Below are positions 1 through 4,818 of a stretch of DNA of 5,396 nt, one piece after another. The notes beneath the pieces are model-generated. The model ran no database searches and had not been told where the DNA came from. It worked only from the letters and a program-made list of their open reading frames with translations. This stretch comes from Lysobacteraceae bacterium (GTDB lineage: Bacteria; Pseudomonadota; Gammaproteobacteria; Xanthomonadales; Rhodanobacteraceae): contig JAGWZT010000164.1 in NCBI GenBank assembly GCA_018971925.1, positions 1-5,396 of the forward strand. The letters run 5' to 3'. A program made the translations under genes and the position numbers. Each line of letters opens with the position of its first letter. Position 1 is the first letter of the stretch.

Positions 1-1
1 G

Positions 2-340
2 AAGGGCAGTGAGCATCGCGACGAAATGAGTTTGGACGGCTTTGCGTCCAATCATGCGGGCGGCATACTGGGCGGCATTTCGTCGGGGCAGGACGTGGTG
101 GCGTCGATCGCGCTGAAGCCGACCTCCAGCATCCTGGTGCCAGGCCGCAGCGTGAATATCGCCGGCGAGGAAACGGAGGTGCGCACCAAAGGCCGCCACG
201 ATCCCTGCGTCGGCATCCGTGCCACGCCGATCGCCGAGGCGATGGTGGCGCTGGTGTTGATGGACCACGCGCTTCGCCACCGCGCGCAGTGCGGCGACGT
301 CGGCGAGGTCGCGCCACGCATCCCGGCACCGTCGCGTTGA
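2..340 (+). CDS. aroC: Chorismate synthase, C-terminal part (5' end outside window)
   Basis: Chorismate synthase makes chorismate from 5-enolpyruvylshikimate-3-phosphate, using reduced FMN; this is the last step of the shikimate pathway in the cytoplasm. The reading frame is open from base 2 (KGSEHRDEM...) and gives 112 residues before TGA at 338-340. It aligns with the known C-terminus of the family: the SNHAGGILGGIS segment near fragment residues 16-28, ALKPTSS, VPGR, then the signature GRHDPCVGIRA.PIAEAM at about residues 64-81. The conserved His-Asp pair in RHDP is present and no frameshift is visible. An in-frame ATG at 26 is internal (Met in DEMS) and not the start, because the conserved sequence continues upstream to the window edge. 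The gene ends 31 nt before asd, which suggests cotranscription. Family identification is very secure; full length cannot be judged. Confidence 0.97.
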   Translation, partial: KGSEHRDEMSLDGFASNHAGGILGGISSGQDVVASIALKPTSSILVPGRSVNIAGEETEVRTKGRHDPCVGIRATPIAEAMVALVLMDHALRHRAQCGDVGEVAPRIPAPSR

Positions 341-357
341 CGGTGTCAAACGTGACT

Positions 358-364
358 GGAAGGA
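358..364 (+). promoter_or_regulatory. Shine-Dalgarno site that sets the TTG start of asd
   Basis: GGAAGGA lies seven bases before TTG at 372-374. The nearby ATG at 364 overlaps this site, so it is too close to use it, and it opens only a three-codon frame (ATG AAT CCT TGA) that ends at 375 and overlaps the TTG. The purine-rich site therefore supports the TTG as the true asd start. Confidence 0.75.
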
Positions 365-371
365 TGAATCC

Positions 372-1400
372 TTGAGCAGGCAAGAGCGTTACAACGTCGC
401 GATGGTCGGCGCCACCGGTGCGGTGGGAGAGACTGTGTTGTCCATCCTGGAAGAGCGCGAATTCCCGGTCGGCGAGTTGGTGCCGCTGGCCAGCGAGCGG
501 TCGGCCGGCGAGACGCTCAAATTCGGCGGAAAACCGGTCACGGTACGCGAGCTTGCGAAATACGATTTCGCCGGCATCGACATCGCGTTTTTCTCCGCCG
601 GTGGAGCGGTCAGCCGCGAACACGCGCTGCGCGCCGCCGCAGCCGGCGCGGTGGTGGTCGACAACACCTCGGAATTCCGCTACGTGGACGACGTGCCGTT
701 GGTGGTCAGCGAGGTCAATCCGCACGCAATCGCGGAATACACCAACCGCAACATCATCGCCAACCCGAATTGTTCGACCATGCAGATGCTGGTCGCGTTG
801 GCTCCGATCCATCGTGCGGCGGGGATCGAGCGCATCAATGTAGCGACCTACCAGTCGGTGTCCGGCGCAGGGCGTTCCGGGATGCTCGAACTCGGCCACC
901 AGACCGCCGATCTGCTCAACTTCCACGAGATCGCGCCCGGGAAGTTTCCGGTGCAGATTGCGTTCAACGTGATCCCACACATCGACGTATTCCTCGACAA
1001 CGGCTACACCAGGGAAGAAATGAAGATGGTGTGGGAGACGCGCAAGATCCTCGAAGACGATTCGATCCAGGTGAATCCGACCTGCGTGCGCGTGCCGGTG
1101 TTCTACGGCCATTCCGAGGCCGTCCACGTCGAAACGCGCGAGAAGATCGATGCCGCGGCAGCGCGCGCGCTGCTGGAACAGGCCGAAGGCGTGGTGGTGG
1201 TCGACGAGCGTAAACCCGCCGGTTACCCGACCCCGGTCGGCCACGCCGCCGGGAAGGATCCAGTGTTCGTGGGCCGCATCCGCGACGACATTTCGTACCC
1301 GAACGGCCTCGACCTGTGGATCGTGTCCGACAATATCCGCAAGGGTGGGGCGTTGAATGCGGTGCAGATCGCGGAGATACTCATCCGCGACTATCTTTGA
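372..1400 (+). CDS. asd: Aspartate-semialdehyde dehydrogenase
   Basis: Asd reduces beta-aspartyl phosphate with NADPH to L-aspartate-4-semialdehyde, the branch point for lysine, diaminopimelate, threonine and methionine. The 342-residue product has the Rossmann nucleotide loop GATGAVG at residues 13-19, the SAGGAVS loop at 75-81, and the catalytic cysteine Cys134 in NPNCSTMQM. The substrate-binding and acid-base region is RVPVFYGHSEAVHVET, with His247 as the likely catalytic histidine, and the conserved end WIVSDNIRKGGALNA.Q is at 316-332. The NPNCST and GHSEAV motifs place it in the shorter 'Gram-positive-like' Asd subgroup rather than the E. coli type. The start is TTG, chosen because of the well-placed GGAAGGA and because MSRQERYNVAMVGATG matches the family N-terminus. 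It follows aroC by 31 nt and precedes the next start by 23 nt, so it is probably in an operon. No key residue is missing. Confidence 0.97.
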   Translation: MSRQERYNVAMVGATGAVGETVLSILEEREFPVGELVPLASERSAGETLKFGGKPVTVRELAKYDFAGIDIAFFSAGGAVSREHALRAAAAGAVVVDNTSEFRYVDDVPLVVSEVNPHAIAEYTNRNIIANPNCSTMQMLVALAPIHRAAGIERINVATYQSVSGAGRSGMLELGHQTADLLNFHEIAPGKFPVQIAFNVIPHIDVFLDNGYTREEMKMVWETRKILEDDSIQVNPTCVRVPVFYGHSEAVHVETREKIDAAAARALLEQAEGVVVVDERKPAGYPTPVGHAAGKDPVFVGRIRDDISYPNGLDLWIVSDNIRKGGALNAVQIAEILIRDYL

Positions 1401-1423
1401 CTATGCAGGGCGGGAGGCGGGCC

Positions 1424-1750
1424 ATGTCCAGGAACGCGGTTTTGCGAAACGCGATGATCTTTGCCGCGCTGCTCGGTGCTTCGGCTGTCTCGTCGGCCAC
1501 GCCCCCGGCAACCCGGCACGCGGACAAGACGACCGGCCTTCAGGCGCAGGTGAAGGACGTCGACGCGAAGATCGCGGCTGCGCGCGTCCAGAACGCGGCA
1601 TTGCAGGGGCAGGTATCGCAGATGGAGCAGCAGAACGCCGCGCGCGCAAAACAGCTGCAAGCGCGCGATGCAGAAATCGCCGCGCTGCAGCAGAAACTGC
1701 AGGCGGCCGGCGTGCCGACGTCCGCCACCCCCGCTGGACATCGCCCGTAG
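1424..1750 (+). CDS. Small exported coiled-coil protein of unknown function
   Basis: I do not recognise this 108-residue product as a named family. Residues 1-25 look like a Sec signal peptide: positive N-region (MSRNAVLRN), hydrophobic core (AMIFAALLGASAV) and likely cleavage after SSA at 25. Residues 36-95 are a Gln/Ala-rich heptad-like coiled coil, and residues 96-108 are a short Pro/Thr/Ala tail. No lipobox cysteine or second membrane helix is seen, so a soluble periplasmic protein is inferred. The ATG at 1424 is chosen over in-frame ATGs at 1403 and 1316 because GGGAGG at 1412-1417 sits six bases before it and because it begins directly at a signal peptide; 1316 would lie inside asd. It lies between asd and fimV. 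Its coiled coil shows an ungapped weak resemblance to the FimV coiled coil, so a role near FimV is possible but unproven. Confidence 0.8.
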   Translation: MSRNAVLRNAMIFAALLGASAVSSATPPATRHADKTTGLQAQVKDVDAKIAAARVQNAALQGQVSQMEQQNAARAKQLQARDAEIAALQQKLQAAGVPTSATPAGHRP

Positions 1751-1763
1751 CCGTCCCGCGGGC

Positions 1764-1792
1764 TTGGTGATTGGCGGTTTCTGCAATACCCT
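1764..1792 (+). promoter_or_regulatory. Weak candidate sigma-70 promoter for fimV
   Basis: In the 110-nt gap before fimV, TTGGTG (1764-1769) and TACCCT (1787-1792) are 17 nt apart. Only the most conserved positions of each hexamer match the consensus (TTG of the -35; T, A and final T of the -10). This is the only plausible pair I see in the gap. It would give a leader of about 60 nt. Transcription from upstream is equally possible. Confidence 0.22.
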
Positions 1793-1860
1793 TGCGCTCG
1801 CGCGGGCCTTGCGCTGAATCGGGTCGCGTGTGTTCGCCCGTCGGCAGGGGTCATCAGGTC

Positions 1861-3762
1861 ATGAAGTCGAAACTCCGTATTGCATGTGCCGCTTTGCTGA
1901 TCGCGACGGCATTTCCCGCGCTGGCGCTGCAGCTTGGCGAAATCCAGGTCAAGTCCACCCTGAACCAGCCGCTGGTGGCAGCGATTCCGCTGCAGCCGAA
2001 AAATCTGACCGAGCTCGAGGGCCTGACGGTCGGCTTGGCGCCGGCGCAGGATTTCGCGCGCGCCGGCCTGCAGGTCACTCCCACGGACCAGACGCTGCAA
2101 TTCCACGTCGTCACCGACAACAACGGCCAGAAGCTGATCCTCGTCACCAGCACCCAGCCGATCACCGATCCATACCTTGATTTCCTGGTGCAGGTGAACA
2201 CGCGCGAGGGCAAGCAGGTGCGCGAATTCGTGGTGCTGCTGAACCCGGTCATCGCTGCGCCCGCGCCCGCGGTGCAGGCGGCGCCCGTGGCCAGCGAGCC
2301 CTCCGCGAGCGCTGCCGTCACGCAACCGGCGGAGTTGCCGGCGCCTTCCCGGTTTCCGCAGCCGCAACCATCTGCGCCGCAACCGGGCGCGCAGGCGACT
2401 CCCGTGGCGCAGAACAACGCACAGCCGCCGGCGCCGCAGACGCAACTGGCGTCCCCGTCCGGCAAGATAGAGGTCCATTACGGCGACACGCTGTACCGCA
2501 TCGCGAGTGGCATGGCCCATGGCTCGAACGTCAGCGTCGACCAGATGATGCTGGCGCTGAAGGCGGCCAATCCCCACGCGTTCTTCAGGAACAACATCAA
2601 CAATCTCAAGGCCGGTGCGATCCTGCGGATCCCCACGCGCGACCTCATCGACCAGCGCAGCGCGGCTGCCGCGGCCGCCGAAGTGCACCGTCAGTACGAA
2701 TCGTGGCGCGCCGCGAAGCCGCACCCTGCGACGGTGGTCGAAGGCACGGCGGCGCAGGCGGCGGCGAACGCCACGCCCAAGCCCGGGAACGCACCCCCGG
2801 CGTCCGATCACCTGACGCTGGCACCGCCGACCGGCGAGGCGGGCGGCACCAACAACCGGCCGGGCGTCGCCGGCGGTACCGGCGCGGCGACGGTCGAGGG
2901 CCTGCAACGGCAATTGCAGGCCAACCGCGACACCCTGGTCAGTCTGAACCAATCCAATTCCGATCTGGAATCACGCGTCCACAGTCTGCAGGACATCTCG
3001 GCCAAGAGCGACAAGCTGTTGAGCCTGAAGGACGCAACGATCGCAGAATTGCAGCACAAGCTGGGCGGGGTGCAATCCGGTGCGGCCATTGCGTCCGGCG
3101 CGGGTTCCGGAAAGGTCAACGCAAGTGCGAAGACGGCAGCCCCTGCGACCGTGGCGGCGAAGAAGCCGGTCACGAAACCCGCGGCGTCTTCCGCGACGCC
3201 CTGGTACATGCGTCCGCTGGCGTGGGTCGTCGCGGGCTTGATCGTGTTGCTGCTGATCGTGCTGGGTTTGTCGGGCCGGCGCCGCCGTCCGGCGCCCGAA
3301 GCCCCGTCGCGCGGCCCGCTCGCCGATCCGGATGATGTATCGTCGCGCGCGGCGGAGCCATCCGCTGACGAGCCGGAAGCGATCGTTGAAGAAGCCCCTG
3401 CCGAGGCGGCTCCCCATGATGCCCATGCACGTCCGGCCGAAGCCGAAACCGCGACGGAAGAGGATCCATACGGCCTGACGGCCCTGCGTGAACCTGCGGC
3501 CAAGGCGCCGCCGCCGATCGAGCCTTCGCCCGTACGCGAGATCCGACCCCCGGCAAACCTTCCGGCTGGGTCGCCCGATGGGCCCGCAAGCGAGCCCGTG
3601 TACAGCGACGACCCCGTCGACACCAAGCTAGACCTCGCGCGCGCTTATCTGGACATGGGTGATCCGGTGGGTGCCCGCGCAATGCTGGAGGAAGTGCTCG
3701 AAGAGGGTACGCAGACGCAGAAGGACGCGGCCAAACGGTTGCTGGCCGACGCCGAGGCCTAG
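1861..3762 (+). CDS. fimV: FimV/HubP-family polar landmark protein
   Basis: FimV proteins span the inner membrane at the cell pole, bind peptidoglycan through LysM and help to place type IV pilus, secretion or flagellar/chromosome-pole factors; these roles are known from Pseudomonas and Vibrio relatives. The 633-residue product has a signal peptide (1-22, cleavage after PALA) followed directly by the family N-terminal LQLGEI.V.S.LNQPL. A conserved beta-rich region runs to about 131, then a Pro/Ala/Gln linker (132-200) and a LysM domain at about 202-258 (VHYGDTLYRIA...LKAGAILRIPT). A coiled coil follows at 345-403, a transmembrane helix at about 453-471 with an RRRR stop, and an acidic Pro/Ala-rich cytoplasmic region. 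The C-terminal helical FimV domain is at about 585-632 (DTKLDLARAYLDMGD...ARAMLEEVL). It is shorter than the roughly 900-residue Pseudomonas FimV. ATG 1861 is chosen because the signal peptide begins there; its ribosome site is modest (AGGGG at 1846-1850). The in-frame extension to 1771 has no matching signal. Which polar systems it serves here cannot be read from the sequence. Confidence 0.95.
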   Translation: MKSKLRIACAALLIATAFPALALQLGEIQVKSTLNQPLVAAIPLQPKNLTELEGLTVGLAPAQDFARAGLQVTPTDQTLQFHVVTDNNGQKLILVTSTQPITDPYLDFLVQVNTREGKQVREFVVLLNPVIAAPAPAVQAAPVASEPSASAAVTQPAELPAPSRFPQPQPSAPQPGAQATPVAQNNAQPPAPQTQLASPSGKIEVHYGDTLYRIASGMAHGSNVSVDQMMLALKAANPHAFFRNNINNLKAGAILRIPTRDLIDQRSAAAAAAEVHRQYESWRAAKPHPATVVEGTAAQAAANATPKPGNAPPASDHLTLAPPTGEAGGTNNRPGVAGGTGAATVEGLQRQLQANRDTLVSLNQSNSDLESRVHSLQDISAKSDKLLSLKDATIAELQHKLGGVQSGAAIASGAGSGKVNASAKTAAPATVAAKKPVTKPAASSATPWYMRPLAWVVAGLIVLLLIVLGLSGRRRRPAPEAPSRGPLADPDDVSSRAAEPSADEPEAIVEEAPAEAAPHDAHARPAEAETATEEDPYGLTALREPAAKAPPPIEPSPVREIRPPANLPAGSPDGPASEPVYSDDPVDTKLDLARAYLDMGDPVGARAMLEEVLEEGTQTQKDAAKRLLADAEA

Positions 3763-3832
3763 CGCCTGTTGGTGCCGTGTCAAGCGGTCGCGCCGCCGGC
3801 CATTTGCTTGCAGGGCAAGGAAGAGTGAGGAA

Positions 3833-3853
3833 GATGTATGTCGATACATCGAC
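3833..3853. repeat. Two overlapping palindromes, operator-like
   Basis: GATGTAT (3833-3839) and ATACATC (3844-3850) form a perfect 7-bp inverted repeat around GTCG. GTCGAT (3840-3845) and ATCGAC (3848-3853) form a second, perfect 6-bp inverted repeat around AC, overlapping the first. They end six bases before the TTGACA hexamer at 3859. The inner TGTA-N6-TACA form resembles sites bound by dimeric regulators, but I cannot assign a regulator. A short RNA hairpin is the alternative. Confidence 0.5.
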
Positions 3854-4032
3854 GAACGTTGACACAGCCATGCGGGCAAATAGCCCCGGCCCGAAGGGTT
3901 GTTCCGCAGCGGTCACCGTCCATCGGCGCACACCTTGGCCCTAGCACCACCATGGCGTTGCGGCGTGCACCTTGTCTGGCAACCGCTGCGGAAACGACGC
4001 GGCTTGCTTGGCATGGCGTCAACAGGCCCTGA
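3838..4032 (+). CDS. Doubtful 64-codon frame upstream of truA
   Basis: ATG 3838 has GAGG (3827-3830) seven bases upstream, and the frame ends with TGA at 4030-4032, eight bases before truA. The product (MSIHRRTLTQ...AWHGVNRP) is basic, with no signal peptide, membrane helix or motif that I recognise. About 25 of 64 codons end in A or T, clearly more than in the surrounding genes, which argues against long-term coding. A competing frame starts at ATG 3834 (36 codons, stop at 3942-3944). Either could be a leader peptide coupled to truA, but most likely both are chance frames. Confidence 0.15.
   Translation: MSIHRRTLTQPCGQIAPARRVVPQRSPSIGAHLGPSTTMALRRAPCLATAAETTRLAWHGVNRP
3859..3886 (+). promoter_or_regulatory. 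Possible promoter for truA-trpF
   Basis: TTGACA (3859-3864) is a perfect sigma-70 -35 hexamer. At 16 nt spacing the -10 would be TAGCCC (3881-3886), which is poor; the A/T-richer CAAATA (3877-3882) is only 12 nt away, which is too close. A promoter needing an activator at the adjacent palindromes could explain this, but the hexamer may also be chance. The call rests mainly on the hexamer and the position in the only long intergenic gap. Confidence 0.25.
3902..3993. repeat. 12-bp inverted repeat with 68-nt intervening loop
   Basis: TTCCGCAGCGGT (3902-3913) is the exact reverse complement of ACCGCTGCGGAA (3982-3993). With one bulged A (3994) and one G-T wobble, the pairing extends outward to 3898 and 3998. 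Each arm also holds its own CCGC-N-GCGG or CCGC-T-GCGG mini-palindrome. The loop contains the near-direct repeat 3924-3937/3961-3974. As RNA this could be a long-stem leader structure upstream of truA. Confidence 0.5.
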
Positions 4033-4040
4033 TTGACACG

Positions 4041-4808
4041 ATGCGCGTTGCGCTCGGTATCGAATACGACGGCACCGATTTCTTCGGCTGGCAGCGGCTG
4101 GCCCATGGGCCAAGCGTGCAGGCGGAAGTCGAAGCGGCATTGTCGTTCGTGGCCGATCATCCGGTCGAGGTGACGTGCGCGGGCCGCACCGACGCCGGTG
4201 TGCACGCGCGCTGCCAGGTGGTCCATTTCGACACGCATGCCGAGCGCGACCCGCGCGCATGGGTACTGGGTGCGACCACGCGGCTGCCGCACACGGTCGC
4301 GGTGCTGTGGGCGCGGGCGATGCCGGGCGATTTCCATGCGCGGTTTTCCGCGCGTGCAAGGCGCTATCGCTATGCAATCCTCAACCGTGCGATCCGTCCA
4401 GCGCTCGATGCGCGCTTCCTGGCATGGGAGCGCGTGCCGCTGGATGCCGGCGCGATGCATGCAGCGGCGCAGGCCCTGGTCGGCGAGCAGGATTTTTCCT
4501 CGTTCCGCGCGGTGTCGTGCCAGGCCCGCCATGCGCGCCGCCAGGTCACGCACATCGAAGTGCGGCGCGAGGGTGGTCAGGTGATCGTGGAGATCGAGGC
4601 CAACGCATTCCTGCACCACATGGTGCGCAACATCGTGGGCTCGCTGCTGGAAGTCGGGCGCGGCGAGCGTTCGATCGAATGGATCGCGGGGTTGCTGGCG
4701 GCACGCGATCGCAACGTGGCGGGGGTCACCGCGGTGCCGCAGGGCCTGACGTTCATCGGGCCGCGCTATCCGGCACAATGGCGGCTCCCATCCGACGTAA
4801 CGGTGTAG
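4041..4808 (+). CDS. truA: tRNA pseudouridine(38-40) synthase
   Basis: TruA converts uridines at positions 38, 39 and 40 of the anticodon stem-loop of many tRNAs to pseudouridine. The 255-residue product begins MRVALGIEYDGT.FFGWQ, the family N-terminus. It has the catalytic motif CAGRTDAGVHA, with nucleophile Asp51 and Arg49, then QVVHFDT at 59-65, FHARFSARARRYRY with the conserved Tyr109, and DFSSFRA at 151-157. NAFLHHMVRNIVGSLLEVG is at 188-206. The 58-residue distance from Asp51 to Tyr109 equals that between the E. coli TruA residues Asp60 and Tyr118. ATG 4041 is chosen from this homology; the in-frame extension to 3972 has no family similarity. No clear ribosome site precedes the ATG (the nearest is CAGG at 4023-4026, which is too far), so translation may be weak or coupled to something upstream. 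It ends 10 nt before the preferred trpF start, implying cotranscription. Confidence 0.97.
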   Translation: MRVALGIEYDGTDFFGWQRLAHGPSVQAEVEAALSFVADHPVEVTCAGRTDAGVHARCQVVHFDTHAERDPRAWVLGATTRLPHTVAVLWARAMPGDFHARFSARARRYRYAILNRAIRPALDARFLAWERVPLDAGAMHAAAQALVGEQDFSSFRAVSCQARHARRQVTHIEVRREGGQVIVEIEANAFLHHMVRNIVGSLLEVGRGERSIEWIAGLLAARDRNVAGVTAVPQGLTFIGPRYPAQWRLPSDVTV

Positions 4809-4810
4809 GA
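4806..4810 (+). promoter_or_regulatory. Shine-Dalgarno site for trpF, overlapping the truA stop
   Basis: TAGGA overlaps the truA stop codon (TAG 4806-4808) and lies eight bases before GTG 4819. The later ATG 4843 has no comparable site. The placement suggests that ribosomes finishing truA can restart on trpF. Confidence 0.55.
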
Positions 4811-4818
4811 ACGCGCGT

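Larger units (their letters stand above)
3763..4040 (+). other. Repeat-bearing spacer between fimV and truA (278 nt)
   Basis: This is the longest stretch without a convincing gene. It contains overlapping palindromes (3833-3853), a perfect TTGACA (3859-3864), a widely spaced 12-bp inverted repeat (3902-3913 and 3982-3993), and an imperfect 14-nt direct repeat (3924-3937 and 3961-3974). A minor 5-bp stem with 3-nt loop lies at 3807-3819 (CTTGC/GCAAG) and has no following T-run, so it is not an intrinsic terminator. Small frames at 3834-3944 and 3838-4032 have a fair ribosome site but weak coding character. It probably carries the truA-trpF promoter and leader; this is inference. Confidence 0.55.

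Noticed and set aside
337..349. TTGAC/GTCAA hairpin at the end of aroC as a terminator
   Set aside because: It has only five base pairs with a three-base loop and no T-run, and asd follows immediately with a strong ribosome site.
1755..1762. CCCGCGGG palindrome after the small secreted gene
   Set aside because: It has no loop and no T-run; such GC palindromes are common by chance at this base composition.
1771..1860. Thirty-codon in-frame extension of fimV
   Set aside because: The typical FimV signal peptide begins at ATG 1861. The extension would put a charged, Cys/Gly-rich segment before it and lacks a ribosome site.
1540..2952. 470-codon open frame on the minus strand
   Set aside because: It lies opposite the small secreted protein and fimV. 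Its product is Arg/Leu-rich and without motifs, as expected for an antisense shadow of a high-GC gene.
3807..3819. CTTGC/GCAAG hairpin after fimV as an intrinsic terminator
   Set aside because: The stem is only five pairs and no T-run follows on either strand.
3972..4040. In-frame N-terminal extension of truA
   Set aside because: The TruA family starts close to the (A)LGIEYDGT strand. The extension shows no similarity to the family and includes an arm of the inverted repeat.
4033..4063. TTGACA right before the truA ATG with TATCGA 19 nt further on, as an internal promoter
   Set aside because: The spacing is too long, the -10 lies inside the truA coding region where codons are constrained, and the -35 is probably a coincidence.
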